From Spirochaetes bacterium GWB1_60_80 (GTDB lineage: Bacteria; Spirochaetota; Spirochaetia; Treponematales; UBA12059): a stretch of 64,000 nt of DNA. Positions 51,217-61,348 of this stretch are shown here, piece by piece (positions within the stretch are counted from its first letter, which is position 1; each line of letters opens with the position of its first letter). The stretch spans positions 1 through 64,000 of the forward strand of contig MIAR01000011.1 in NCBI GenBank assembly GCA_001829185.1, in the 5' to 3' direction. The notes beneath the pieces were generated by a model. It ran no database searches. It had not been told where the DNA came from and was given only the letters and a program-made list of their open reading frames with translations. Position numbers and translations under genes: made by a program.

Positions 51217-53799
51217 TTAGCCTTTTAAGCCAGAGCGCCCGCGCGCCAACAGCCTGGCCACGATGGTTTCCAGCTCGTCTGGCCGGAAGTTTCCTTTCTG
51301 GAGCAGGGCGTTAGCTTGTTCGCCTAGGCGTTGGCGCTCGGCGGCGGTCAATTCTTTGGCGGTCACCACCACTACCGGGGTGGCCGCCAAGGCTGGGTCG
51401 GCGCGCAGGGCGGCAAGCACCTCGAAGCCATTCATGTCTGGCATCATCAGATCCAGCACCACCACGTCCGGCCGCTGGGTGCGGATCTGCTCCAGACCGG
51501 TGCGGCCGTCACCAGCCTGGAGTATGGACAGTCGCGTCGGGCTCAGGATGCGCTTGATGATGTCCAGCGAGTCGGGATCGTCGTCGATAGCCAGTACCGT
51601 GCCGCCAGCCGGCGCGTATTTCTCGGCCAGCTCAATTAAGCTGAGGGCGTCGAAGGGTTTGGAAAGGTAGTCATCGGCGTCCAAATAGAGGGCACGCTGG
51701 TTCTCCTGGGTTATCGAGCAGATGATAACCGGGATGTCGCGCGTCTCGGGCGTGTCCTTGAGCGACTTGAGGACGCTCCAGCCGTCGGCGTTGGGCATCA
51801 ACACGTCCAGGACGATGACGTCGGGCCGGAACTCACGCGTCTTTTGCAGCGACAGCCGGGAATCGGACAGCGTCAGCACCCGGTACTTGCCTTGCCGGAG
51901 CATGTGCACCATGAGGGCGCAGGACGAGCTGTCGTCGTCGATGACCAGCACGCAGGCGTCGGAAGGTTGGTCGGCGGTCGGCGCCGTATCGGTCCAGGTT
52001 TCGCGCTGGCCGGCTGCGCCTGGCTGGCCGGCTTGGCCCGGCCGAGCCTCGGCCAAGGGCAGCGTAAAACTGAAGGTCGAGCCTTCGCCTACCACGCTGC
52101 GCACGCTGATGCTGCCGCCGTGCATTTCCACGAAGTGCTTGGAAATGGCCAGGCCGAGGCCAGTGCCGGTGGTGCCATGGGCATTCTCGCCCTGGACAAA
52201 CTCCGAGAAGATGGTCCGCTGCTCGGTGGCTGGGATTCCCTTGCCGGTATCGACGACCGAGACTTCCACCAAGCCAGCGGCGGAACCGTCGGCCAAGCCG
52301 ATGGTGATAGAACCCTGCGGCGTGAACTTGACGGCGTTGGCCACCAGGTTGAGCAACACCTGGCGGATGCGTCCATGGTCGACATGGACCAGGCGGTCGA
52401 CGGCATCGGGCGCTACGGCCAGGGTAAGCGGCTTGCCGGCCACCAAGGCTTGGGCGGTATGCAGCACCTCGTCGACGATGGCGCGCAGGCGCACGTCCTC
52501 CACCACCAGCTCCATGCGGCCCACCTCGATCTTGGCCAGGTCGAGGATGTCGTTAATCAAGCCTAACAAATGCCGACCGGCTTCCTCCACCCGGCCGATG
52601 ATCTCGGCCTGGCCGCCAGAAAGCGCGCCCTCGGTGCCCTGGTTCAGGAGGTAGGCAAAGTTGATGATGGCGTTGAGGGGCGTGCGCAGCTCGTGCGACA
52701 TCCTGGCCAGGAAGGTGGACTTCATGCGGTTGGCGTCCTCAGCCTCGGTGCGGGCTTGCTGGGCGGCCTCAAACAGGCGCACGTTCTGGATGGCCACGGC
52801 CACTTCGGTGCCGATGAGGGAAAAGAATTCGAAGTCCTGGTCGTCATAAAGCTCGTAGATCTCATAGCTCTGGATGGCCATGACGCCGACGATTTCGTTG
52901 CCGGCCAGCAGTGGCACGCCCATCCAGCTCTTGGCCGGTTCGCCGCGCTGGGCGATGCCCGAACTTGAATAAAAGGCGTGCTGCTGTTCATGGTTGCCGA
53001 AATGCACCGGCTGGCGCTGGCGCAGAATGTAGCCGGTGATACCCTTGTCGATATCGCGCCGGCTTGGCTCCAGGCGCGAACCATGATCTACCTGGATGGC
53101 GAACTCGTAGTCCGGGCTGCCTTCGACGAAGGTGACGATGTAGAAATTGGTAGTGTCGAACAGGCGGCTGATCTGAACCAGCACGGTCTCGAGCACCTCG
53201 GACTGCTTGTGCATGGTGGCCAAGGCGCGCCCGATTTCGGCCAGGCTGGCGAAGCGCTCGATGCGGCGGCTGGCGGCTTCGTAGGAGCGGGCGTTCTCGA
53301 TGGCGATGACGCCCAGCCCGGCCAGGCCTTCCAGGTAATCGAGATCGGCCTCGACGAAGGCCGGCTCGTCGGCGTCGCGCCAGACGGCCATGATGCCGAC
53401 GCTGCGGCCGCCAGACAAGAGAGGCACGGCCATCAGCTTGTCGTCTTCCTGCGATTCCGGCGTACCGGCGATCTCGATGCCGCGCTGGTCGTTCAAGGTA
53501 TCGTTGATGATCTCGGCCACCCCGGTCTGGGCCACCGTGCCGAGGATACCGATGCCATACTCGATACGCTCGCCCAATAATTCGCCGGCGAAGGCGCCTT
53601 CGGCGGCTACTCCGTACATGACGTTCCGGCTCTTCTCGACCAGATACACGGCCGCCGTACTGCGGGTCAACGCCGAGCGGGCCCGCGCCACGATGCGGGC
53701 TAACACCTCGTTCTGGTCGCGCGATTCCAGCAAATCACGGGCGGTATCGAGGAAGCCGGCCATGTTATGCGAATCGATCTTGCGGTGCAGCCTTTTCAC
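51217..53799 (-). CDS. hybrid histidine kinase, GAF-GAF-HisKA-HATPase-REC-REC
   Basis: An 860-residue cytoplasmic kinase. GAF domains lie at about 15-165 and 190-330. HisKA has FLARMSHELRTPLNAIINFA (about 370), the ATPase has NLVANAVKFT, DTGKGIP and TGTGLGLAIS. Two receiver domains end the protein (about 615-730 and 735-855, LVIDDDSSSCALM and LAIDDDPDSLDII). The start is placed at GTG 53797-53799 because of the GGGGAGG ribosome site; the frame continues open upstream by 44 codons. A second hybrid kinase gene precedes it in the same direction. Confidence 0.9.
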   Translation of the reverse strand: MKRLHRKIDSHNMAGFLDTARDLLESRDQNEVLARIVARARSALTRSTAAVYLVEKSRNVMYGVAAEGAFAGELLGERIEYGIGILGTVAQTGVAEIINDTLNDQRGIEIAGTPESQEDDKLMAVPLLSGGRSVGIMAVWRDADEPAFVEADLDYLEGLAGLGVIAIENARSYEAASRRIERFASLAEIGRALATMHKQSEVLETVLVQISRLFDTTNFYIVTFVEGSPDYEFAIQVDHGSRLEPSRRDIDKGITGYILRQRQPVHFGNHEQQHAFYSSSGIAQRGEPAKSWMGVPLLAGNEIVGVMAIQSYEIYELYDDQDFEFFSLIGTEVAVAIQNVRLFEAAQQARTEAEDANRMKSTFLARMSHELRTPLNAIINFAYLLNQGTEGALSGGQAEIIGRVEEAGRHLLGLINDILDLAKIEVGRMELVVEDVRLRAIVDEVLHTAQALVAGKPLTLAVAPDAVDRLVHVDHGRIRQVLLNLVANAVKFTPQGSITIGLADGSAAGLVEVSVVDTGKGIPATEQRTIFSEFVQGENAHGTTGTGLGLAISKHFVEMHGGSISVRSVVGEGSTFSFTLPLAEARPGQAGQPGAAGQRETWTDTAPTADQPSDACVLVIDDDSSSCALMVHMLRQGKYRVLTLSDSRLSLQKTREFRPDVIVLDVLMPNADGWSVLKSLKDTPETRDIPVIICSITQENQRALYLDADDYLSKPFDALSLIELAEKYAPAGGTVLAIDDDPDSLDIIKRILSPTRLSILQAGDGRTGLEQIRTQRPDVVVLDLMMPDMNGFEVLAALRADPALAATPVVVVTAKELTAAERQRLGEQANALLQKGNFRPDELETIVARLLARGRSGLKG

Positions 53800-53927
53800 G
53801 AGCGCGTCCTCCCCGAATAACCTGGACAATTTCGGCCATTGTAGCATGGATTGCCGAAAAGCGGAATTTTTTTTGGCGCGGACTTGTCTGGGCCGGCCCC
53901 AAGCCCCCTCCCCGGCGAGGGCCGCCC

Positions 53928-56132
53928 TCAAGGCTCCTCTTGATCGTCGTTGGCCGGCTCGGGGATGTCTGGCTCGGCCACGGCTTGCAGGGCTTCGCTC
54001 AGCTCGGCGATGCTGTATGGCTTCCAGATATAGTGACGCAAGCCGAGTTCGGCCAGTTTGACCAGGGTTTCCTCTTTGATGTACCCGGAGGCGATGATGA
54101 AGCGGGCGCCGCTGTCCAGGGCCAGGATGGCCCGCAAGGCTTCCAGCCCGTCCATTACCGGCATCACGATATCCAAGAGCACGGCGTGCACCTTACCCAG
54201 ATTGGCCTGGTAGAGGCGCACTGCCTCCTGCCCATCCACCGCCAGCAATACTTGGTAGCCCAGCTTTTCGAGCATCTTGCGGGCCGTCAGCCGAATGATT
54301 TCCTCGTCGTCGACCAGCAGCACCAAACCCGAGCCGGATTTGACCGAAACCGTGGCCGCCGCTACCGCATTGACCTCGCCGGCCGGCAGATAGACGCGGA
54401 AAGAGCTACCCTTGCCCAGTTGGCTATCAACCGTAACGGCGCCATGCAGTTCCTTGATCAAGCTGAACACCGCCGATAAGCCAAGGCCAGTACCTTGGCC
54501 AGGATCCTTGGTGGTGAAGAAAGGCTCGAAAATCCGGCCCACGCTTCCCGGATCGATGCCGCTGCCCGAGTCGCGCACCTCGATGCTGACATAAGCGCCC
54601 GGCTCGATACCATACGACGAAGAGCGGCAGAAGGCTTCATCTAGTTCCAGCGACATAGTCAGGAAGGAAAGGCTACCGCCGTCGGGCATGGCCTGCGCCG
54701 CGTTGATACCCATGTTAAGGAGGGCGTTGCCCAGCTGGGCCGGATCGCCGTGAATCCAAGGCTGGGTGGCCCGAAAACTAGTGCTAATGTCGATATTGCG
54801 ATCCAGGCTGCGCTTCAGGATGGATACCGTGTCCTCGATAACGCCGTGGACGCTGAAATTAACGCGGGTGATTTCAGCTTTGCGGCTGAAGGCCAGCAGG
54901 CGCGAGGTCAGCGCCGCCGCCCGCTCGGTGGTCTTGAGTATCAGGTCGGCGTAGCCACGCACTTCGCCGCCCAGCGTGCTATCCAGACTGATAAGCTGGG
55001 TCGCCCCCATGATACCGGCCAGCATGTTGTTGAAGTCGTGGGCCACGCCGCCGACCAGGCGGCCTACCGACTCCATTTTCTGCGACTGCATCAGCAAGGC
55101 GTGCAGGTGGCTGCGCTCCTCTTCGAGGCGGACGCGCTCGGAAACGTCACGCACCACCGCCAAGACCTCGTTGACACCGAACAGCACGTAGCGGGCCTCA
55201 AACCATTGCGTCTGGCCGCCGCTTTCCATGCTGTAGGTAGTGTACTCGGCCTGGCGCGAGCCCAGAACGGCCTCCACCTTCTGCCTGGTCAACCTGGCCA
55301 ACTCCGAGGGAAACACTTCGCTGGCCAGACGGCCGACCAACCCCATCGCGGGGCGCAGTAGCTCCTGGATCCGCCGCTGCGGATAGCAGTCGACGATACG
55401 GCAGTCCGGCGAAAAAACAAACATCAGGTCCGGGTTGGCATCCAGCAAGGCTCGGTTCTGTTCCAGGGCGTGTTGCAGATCGAGCTGGATCTGCTGGCTC
55501 TCGGAGATGTCACGCACGTTGGACAACACTCCGCGGATGGCCGGCTCGTGCAGCAGGTTGCGGGTCACGGCTTCTAGGTAGATCCAGCCCTTAGACTTGT
55601 GCTTGTGCCGGTAGCGCACCTTGGCCACCGCGCCTGGCCGGCGGCACAGATCCGCCCAGAGGGGGGCGAGAGTCACCAGGTCATCGGGATGAATCATTTC
55701 GAAGAACGGTACGGCCAGTTCGGCCAAGCTGTAACCGGTTATTTCCTCGGCCACCGGGCTGACGTAGCGCTGCCGGCCGTCGGCGTCGATGATGACGACG
55801 ATGTCGCTGGAATTGCCGACCAGCAGGCGGAACTTGTCTTCGCTGGCCTGCAGGTCGGCGCCGCACTGGCGCAACGTTGCCCGCAGCCGGCGGTTCCTGG
55901 CCCAGACGGCTAGTATCAGAAGGACAAGGCTAGCCAGAACGGCCAGGGGCACCCAGGCAACCTGCCGGTCGCCACCGACCAACAGGCCGCTAGCGTGAAG
56001 ACGGTAGGGAATAAAGCCGGCCACGGTCAACAGGCACCATACGCCCGGCAGACAAATTCGCTCTTTCAAACTCGACGCTCCAGGAATCGCTAACTTGGCT
56101 GATATTGAGGGGCTAATCCCGTTCCCTGCCAA
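53928..56132 (-). CDS. membrane hybrid histidine kinase, PAS-PAS-HisKA-HATPase-REC
   Basis: A 734-residue protein with one or two membrane segments (GVWCLLTVAGFIPYRL and WVPLAVLASLVLLILAVWA, about 60-78), PAS domains at about 95-215 and 225-340, HisKA GRLVGGVAHDFNNMLAGIMG (about 360), ATPase with NMGINAAQA and GQGTGLGLSA, and a receiver domain (about 610-720, LLVDDEEIIR). A TTG start at 56069 (GGAG before it) is an alternative. Neighbouring kinase 51217 is probably in the same transcript. Confidence 0.88.
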   Translation of the reverse strand: MAGNGISPSISAKLAIPGASSLKERICLPGVWCLLTVAGFIPYRLHASGLLVGGDRQVAWVPLAVLASLVLLILAVWARNRRLRATLRQCGADLQASEDKFRLLVGNSSDIVVIIDADGRQRYVSPVAEEITGYSLAELAVPFFEMIHPDDLVTLAPLWADLCRRPGAVAKVRYRHKHKSKGWIYLEAVTRNLLHEPAIRGVLSNVRDISESQQIQLDLQHALEQNRALLDANPDLMFVFSPDCRIVDCYPQRRIQELLRPAMGLVGRLASEVFPSELARLTRQKVEAVLGSRQAEYTTYSMESGGQTQWFEARYVLFGVNEVLAVVRDVSERVRLEEERSHLHALLMQSQKMESVGRLVGGVAHDFNNMLAGIMGATQLISLDSTLGGEVRGYADLILKTTERAAALTSRLLAFSRKAEITRVNFSVHGVIEDTVSILKRSLDRNIDISTSFRATQPWIHGDPAQLGNALLNMGINAAQAMPDGGSLSFLTMSLELDEAFCRSSSYGIEPGAYVSIEVRDSGSGIDPGSVGRIFEPFFTTKDPGQGTGLGLSAVFSLIKELHGAVTVDSQLGKGSSFRVYLPAGEVNAVAAATVSVKSGSGLVLLVDDEEIIRLTARKMLEKLGYQVLLAVDGQEAVRLYQANLGKVHAVLLDIVMPVMDGLEALRAILALDSGARFIIASGYIKEETLVKLAELGLRHYIWKPYSIAELSEALQAVAEPDIPEPANDDQEEP

Positions 56133-56169
56133 CTATAGCCACCCTGGCCGGCTTGTCAAGCATAACTGA

Positions 56170-56783
56170 CTAGGCGCGCGAACCATCCGTGCTGGCTAAC
56201 GGCCCGGTATGATGCTGCCTGACCATGGCGGCGTAAGCCGACCAGAACAAGGGCCAGGCGTCGGCCGGCAACAGGTCCACAGCGGCAGCCATATTGGCTT
56301 CCACCAAATCGGCCCAACCCGCGGTTCGCGGTCGCTCGATGAAGGCCTCGATGCGGAAAGCGACAAAGCGGCCGGCCGGAACGAAGCGGCCGTAGCGAGC
56401 CTGGCGCGTAAACACGGCCATGTTATAGTTTTGGCACAGGGAGGAATAGCGTTCGGTGAGCGCTGGCAGGTCAGCCAAATCGACTAGGACAGTGCGGTCG
56501 GCCAACCCGTCCCAGGCCGGCCCGGCAGCCGGCGCCGGCGTTTCAAGGGCCGCGATGGTACGCCAGGCTACCGCGCAATAGTCGTCGCCATAGCGTTCGG
56601 ATAAGGATCGGCCCAGGGGTTTCCAGAAACCGGGCACTTCGCCGGCTACCGATTGCCATTCCTGGCGCTGCCGGCTAGGCCGGCGGCCGCTACCGTCCAG
56701 CCGGCGAGAGCCAGGCCGAGGCGGGCCGCTGCAGATGATCGGCGCTTGTGCCCGTGATGCATGGCCAGCTTGTGCGCCAGCAT
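56170..56783 (-). pseudogene. membrane-anchored protein, probably frameshifted
   Basis: The ATG at 56781-56783 begins one base after the hutU stop and encodes a basic start plus a membrane anchor (RLGLALAGWTVAAAGLAGSA), but that frame stops at 56646. A second frame, without a stop at the junction, continues RQEWQSVAGEVPGFWKPLGRSL to 56170. A one-base shift near 56675 would join them into about 205 residues. Alternatively the second frame begins at GTG 56637 alone. No family is recognised. Confidence 0.5.
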
Positions 56784-56784
56784 G

Positions 56785-58803
56785 TTATTTACCATTAACC
56801 GTCTGCTCGATCAGCCCGTCGTCCACGGTATAAGGCAGCGTGATGTGGCCCAGTTGGCGGTAGCGGCTGTTGTACTCGGCGCAAACTTCCATGGCGTGCG
56901 GGTTGCGCGCCCAGGCGCGGCGGGCCACGCCGCCCATCACGTCCCAGGGCATGGCCATGGCTAGGATGGTGTCCACCCGTTCCGAGCCGTCCAGCAGCAT
57001 GCCGAAGCCGCCGTTGACGCTCTTGCCGATGCCGACGCCGCCGCCGTTGTGCAGGGCTATCAGGCTCATGCCGCGGGCCGCGTCGCCGGCGAAATTCTGC
57101 ACCGCCATGTCGGCCATGACGTTGGAGCCGTCCTTGATGTTGGACGTCTCGCGGAAGGGGCTGTCGGTGCCGCCGCAGTCGTGGTGGTCACGGCCTAGCA
57201 TGATCGGCCCGACAACGCCTGAGCGCACCATATCGTTGAACTTGAGGGCGATCTTGGTGCGGCCCATGGCGTCCTGGTAAAGAATGCGCGCCTTGGTGCC
57301 CACCACCAGGCGGTTCTTCTCGGCGTCGCGGATCCAGACCCAGTTGTCGCGGTCCTGGCCGCGGCGCGTCGGGTCGATGCAGTCCATCGCCGCCCGGTCA
57401 GTGCGGCGCAAATCCTCGTCCTTGCCGGACAGACAGACCCAGCGGAAGGGTCCGTAGCCATAGTCAAACAGCTCCGGCCCCAGGATATCCTCGACGTAGC
57501 TCGGGAAGATGAAGCCGTCCTTCTCGTCGACGCCGTTGCGCGAAACGTCCTTGGCGCCGGCGTCATAGACGGCCTTGAGGAAGGAGTTGCCGTAGTCGAA
57601 GAAGTAGGTTCCCTGGGCGTGTAATTTCTTGATAACTTCAAAGTGGCGTAGCAGGCCTTCGTCCACCAGCCTGGCGAATAGTAGCGGGTCGTCGCGCAGC
57701 AGGCGGGTGCGTTCCTCGAAGCTGATGCCGGCCGGGCAGTAGCCGCCCTCGTAGGCGGCGTGGCAGCTGGTCTGATCGGACAAAAGATCGATTTTGATGC
57801 CATGTACATCGGCATATTCCAGCAGGTCGACGACGTTGCCGCGAAAGGCGATGGCGATAGCCTCCCCGGCGGCCTGGGCCTGGGCGGCGTGGTCGAAGGC
57901 GCCGGCCGGCGTGGTTTCCACGCAGGACACCCAACCTTGGGTGTGCCGGGTTTCGACGCGGCTGGGGTCAACCTCGGCGATGATGCTGGCGGCGCCAGCA
58001 ATGACGGCAGCCTTACCCTGGGCGCCGGACATGCCGCCCAGACCGGAAGAGACGAACAGCCGGCCTTTGAGGTCGCCGTCCTGGGGAATGCCCAGCTTGA
58101 GGCGGCCGGCGTTAAGCAGCGTGTTGAAGGTGCCGTGAACGATGCCCTGCGGCCCGATGTACATCCAGCCGCCGGCCGTCATCTGGCCGTAATTGGCCAC
58201 GCCCAAGGCGGCGGCGTGGTTGAAGTCCTTGAGGTTGTCGAACATGCCGATCATCAGGCCGTTGGTGATGGCCACCCGCGGCGCCAGGCTGTGGCTCTTG
58301 AACAGCCCCAACGGATGGCCCGACTCGATGACCAGGGTGCTGTGGTGGTCGAGCTGCTGGAGGTATTCGCGGATCAGGCGGTACTGCAGCCAGTTTTGGC
58401 AGACCTGGCCGGTCTCGCCGTAAGTGACCAGCTCATAGGGATAGAGGGCGATGGCGAAGTCCAGGTTGTTGTCGATCATCACCTGGAAGGCGCGCCCCTC
58501 CAGGCAGCGGCCCTCGTAGTCCTCGATGGGCCGGCCGACGATGGATCCGGCCGGCCGGAAGCGATAGGCGTAGATGCGGCCATGTACGCGCAACTCGGCC
58601 AGGAATTCCGGCGCCAGTTGGGCATGGAATTGCTCGGGCAGGTAGCGCAGGGCGTTGCGCAGGGCCAGCTGTTCGTGCGCGGCCGTCAGCTTGGCCTCGC
58701 GGCGCGGGGCGCGGCGAATGCCGGCCTGAAAGATCGGAGCGGGAGGGAGCTGGTCAAAATCAAGCCGGATGGTCATGGCGCCGGCGCTTTCCTGATTGGT
58801 CAT
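56785..58803 (-). CDS. hutU: urocanate hydratase
   Basis: A 672-residue NAD-dependent enzyme converting urocanate to imidazolonepropionate in histidine degradation. GLGGMSGAQGKAAVIAGA is the NAD-binding signature, with DQTSCHAAYEGGYCPAG and GRDHHDCGGTDSPFRET. It is the long form of urocanase. It lies 27 bp downstream of hutH; hutI and formimino-glutamate genes are not in the window. Confidence 0.96.
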   Translation of the reverse strand: MTNQESAGAMTIRLDFDQLPPAPIFQAGIRRAPRREAKLTAAHEQLALRNALRYLPEQFHAQLAPEFLAELRVHGRIYAYRFRPAGSIVGRPIEDYEGRCLEGRAFQVMIDNNLDFAIALYPYELVTYGETGQVCQNWLQYRLIREYLQQLDHHSTLVIESGHPLGLFKSHSLAPRVAITNGLMIGMFDNLKDFNHAAALGVANYGQMTAGGWMYIGPQGIVHGTFNTLLNAGRLKLGIPQDGDLKGRLFVSSGLGGMSGAQGKAAVIAGAASIIAEVDPSRVETRHTQGWVSCVETTPAGAFDHAAQAQAAGEAIAIAFRGNVVDLLEYADVHGIKIDLLSDQTSCHAAYEGGYCPAGISFEERTRLLRDDPLLFARLVDEGLLRHFEVIKKLHAQGTYFFDYGNSFLKAVYDAGAKDVSRNGVDEKDGFIFPSYVEDILGPELFDYGYGPFRWVCLSGKDEDLRRTDRAAMDCIDPTRRGQDRDNWVWIRDAEKNRLVVGTKARILYQDAMGRTKIALKFNDMVRSGVVGPIMLGRDHHDCGGTDSPFRETSNIKDGSNVMADMAVQNFAGDAARGMSLIALHNGGGVGIGKSVNGGFGMLLDGSERVDTILAMAMPWDVMGGVARRAWARNPHAMEVCAEYNSRYRQLGHITLPYTVDDGLIEQTVNGK

Positions 58804-58830
58804 CGTGATCCTCCTTGAGTTATGCTTTAC

Positions 58831-60381
58831 TTACTGTTCATCGCGGTTCAGGACGTCCTCGGCGGCGCGCAGGATGGCGCCGTCAGCCACCAGGCTGCGG
58901 GCGGCCTCGATATCCTGGTACATCAGGCGGTCCTTGTCGACCATGGTGACGGCCGAGCGCAGCACGCGGTAGGCGGCTAGGGTGGCCGGCGACAGGCTGT
59001 CCGCCTCGCCCAACAGGTCGATGGCCTGGCAGGCGGCTAAGAGCTCGAGGGCCACCACGCTGCGGGCGTTGTCGATGATCTCGCGCGCCTTGCGGGCGGC
59101 GATGGTGCCCATCGAGACGTGGTCTTCCTGGTTGGCGCTGGACGGGATGGAATCGACGCTGGCCGGGTGGGCCAGCACCTTGTTCTCGGAGACCAGGGCG
59201 GCGGCCGTGTACTGGACGATCATGAAGCCGGAATTAAGGCCGCCGTCGCGCACCAAAAAAGCCGGCAGCCCGTTGGACAGGGCCGGGTTCACCAGCCGCT
59301 CGATGCGGCGCTCCGAGACGCTGGCCAGCTCGGCGGCGGCTATGCCTAAGAAGTCCATGGCCAGAGCCACCGGCTGCCCGTGGAAATTGCCCCCGGAGAT
59401 GATGTCGCCGCCGGACGGGTCGTCGGGGTTATCAAATATTAGCGGATTGTCGGTGACGGCGTTAACCTCGCGCGAGACCGCCCCGTAGACATAATCAATG
59501 GCGTCGCGGCTGGCGCCGTGGATCTGGGGTACGCAGCGCAGGGCATAGGCGTCTTGGACGCGTTCCTCGCCCTGCCGGGTGGTGGACAGCGAGCCGTCCA
59601 GCAGGGCGCGCAGGTTGGCGGCGCAGTCGATCTGGCCCGGTTGGCGGCGCACCTCGTGCAGGCGCGCGTCAAAGGCGTCGGTGATACCGTGCAGGGCCTG
59701 GATGGTCAGGCAGGCCGCCAGGTCGGCGGTGCGGGCCAGCTTCCAGGCGTCGAAGGCCGCCAGGCAGCCGATGGCCGTCATGCACTGGGTGCCGTTGATC
59801 AGCGACAGGCCTTCCTTGGCGGCCAGCTCCACCGGCTGGAGGCCGGCGCTGTCCAGAGCCTCGGCGGCTGGCAGGCGGCAGCCACGGAAAAAGACGTCGC
59901 CCATGCCGCATAAGGCGATGGCCATGTGCGACAGCGGCGCCAGGTCGCCGGAAGCGCCCAACGAGCCCTTTTCGGGGATGACCGGCACGATGTCGGCGTT
60001 GAGCATGTCGATCAGGGCCTGGATGGTCTCCAGTCGGGCGCCGGAGTGACCGACCGCCAGGGCGTTGGCGCGCAGGAACATCATGCCGCGCACCACTTCC
60101 AGCGGCAGCGGCTGGCCGACGCCCACGGCGTGGCTCATGATCAGATTCTTCTGCAGGAGGGCGTTGCTGTCCTCGTTGATGACCACGTCGCAGAATTTGC
60201 CGAAGCCGGTGGTGATGCCGTAGCGCACCAGCGAGTTCTCGACGCAGCGGTCGACCACCTCGCGGGCGGCCAGGATGCGTTCGGCCGCGGTCTCGTCCAG
60301 CCGCGCCTCGGCGCCGTAGCGGGCCACCAGTACGACATCCTTGATAGTGGCTTCCAGGCCGTCGATCAGCACGATATCCAT
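58831..60381 (-). CDS. hutH: histidine ammonia-lyase
   Basis: A 516-residue enzyme that removes ammonia from histidine. The MIO cofactor triad ASG is in SLGASGDLAPLSHMA (about residue 143). HNLRPNPGQ-like and SERRIERLVNP marks are present. First gene of the hut pair, preceded by a promoter-like sequence at 60482. Confidence 0.97.
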   Translation of the reverse strand: MDIVLIDGLEATIKDVVLVARYGAEARLDETAAERILAAREVVDRCVENSLVRYGITTGFGKFCDVVINEDSNALLQKNLIMSHAVGVGQPLPLEVVRGMMFLRANALAVGHSGARLETIQALIDMLNADIVPVIPEKGSLGASGDLAPLSHMAIALCGMGDVFFRGCRLPAAEALDSAGLQPVELAAKEGLSLINGTQCMTAIGCLAAFDAWKLARTADLAACLTIQALHGITDAFDARLHEVRRQPGQIDCAANLRALLDGSLSTTRQGEERVQDAYALRCVPQIHGASRDAIDYVYGAVSREVNAVTDNPLIFDNPDDPSGGDIISGGNFHGQPVALAMDFLGIAAAELASVSERRIERLVNPALSNGLPAFLVRDGGLNSGFMIVQYTAAALVSENKVLAHPASVDSIPSSANQEDHVSMGTIAARKAREIIDNARSVVALELLAACQAIDLLGEADSLSPATLAAYRVLRSAVTMVDKDRLMYQDIEAARSLVADGAILRAAEDVLNRDEQ

Positions 60382-60481
60382 GGTCCATACCTTTCAGGAC
60401 CGGCCGGAAGCGGCCTAATCCGGGGTTGATTTCTCGTTCAGCGCGCCAGACCGCAGTGGCCGGCGCGACAGGCCAGATGGT

Positions 60482-60511
60482 AGCATAAAAGCGCCGCTAA
60501 AGCGAGTCCAA
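60482..60511 (-). promoter_or_regulatory. possible promoter of hutHU
   Basis: On the minus strand TTGGAC, 18 bp, TATGCT, about 100 bp upstream of hutH. Consensus match only. Confidence 0.45.
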
Positions 60512-60611
60512 AAAACTGAAGTGACGTTTCAACTATTGACCAGGTGACCAGGCAGGCAGGCAGCCTCGGGCTCAGCCAGCCCCTGGCCCAACTGGCCGGC
60601 GCGATCCCGGC

Positions 60612-61262
60612 CTACAAGCCCAGAATCGAGAACACCGCCTGCCAGAAGGCGTCCTCGGCCAGCCGGTTTTCCAGGCGGGCCTTAATCAGCGACTTGAGCT
60701 GCGGATCGAAGCTGATCCAGTATTTATCCTGCCAGCGCGGCATCCAGTCCCACAGTTCCTTCTGGCGCGACGGCGGCATCAGGCCCAGCGAGTAGTCGGC
60801 AAAATCGCGCACCATCATCATGACCGCGTCCGGCGGCAGACCGGCGGTAACGTCGCCGCCGTCATAGTCCACCAGACCGGGTGGGCTTCCGTCCGCCGGC
60901 GCGCTGTTGGCACTGCCGGACTGCCCGAGTACCGCCGCCTCGGCTTGGCCGACGTAGTGGTCCAACAGGGCGGCTACTTCAAGGTCGCTGGCTTCCGGCG
61001 CCTGGCGGCGGATGATATCCTCCACGTACTTGCGCACCGTGCGGCGCAGGCTGTCCATGCTGCCTTCGATGCCCTGGTTGATGGAACCGGCCATGCGCTC
61101 GGCCATGGCCGCCGGGCTGAGGCCGCCCAGGCCCTCATAGCGGCCGGCGTCCTGGCGGCGACGCTCCAGAGCCTTAGCGACGACCTCCAGCTCGGCCACT
61201 GGGGCGCGGTTGAGGATGTAGTCGAGTACGGCCGGAAGATCGGCCGGCTTGACGGCCATCAA
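60612..61262 (-). CDS. conserved-type hypothetical helical protein
   Basis: A 216-residue protein without signal peptide. It is helical at both ends (VLDYILNRAPVAELEVVAKALERRR and DPQLKSLIKARLENRLAEDAFWQAVFSIL) with a disordered middle (GQSGSANSAPADGSPPG). No motif is recognised. The gap to hutH has no clear terminator. Confidence 0.65.
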   Translation of the reverse strand: MMAVKPADLPAVLDYILNRAPVAELEVVAKALERRRQDAGRYEGLGGLSPAAMAERMAGSINQGIEGSMDSLRRTVRKYVEDIIRRQAPEASDLEVAALLDHYVGQAEAAVLGQSGSANSAPADGSPPGLVDYDGGDVTAGLPPDAVMMMVRDFADYSLGLMPPSRQKELWDWMPRWQDKYWISFDPQLKSLIKARLENRLAEDAFWQAVFSILGL

Positions 61263-61348
61263 AGGCCGGCCAGACGGGTTGAGTAACTCATGCCAGCAGT
61301 CTACTACAGGCCGGGGGCTTGCTCAAGTTGCCGGCCTGGTCGGGCTGG

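Noticed and set aside
57760-58818. 352-codon frame antisense to hutU
   Set aside because: Shadow of the conserved urocanase gene.
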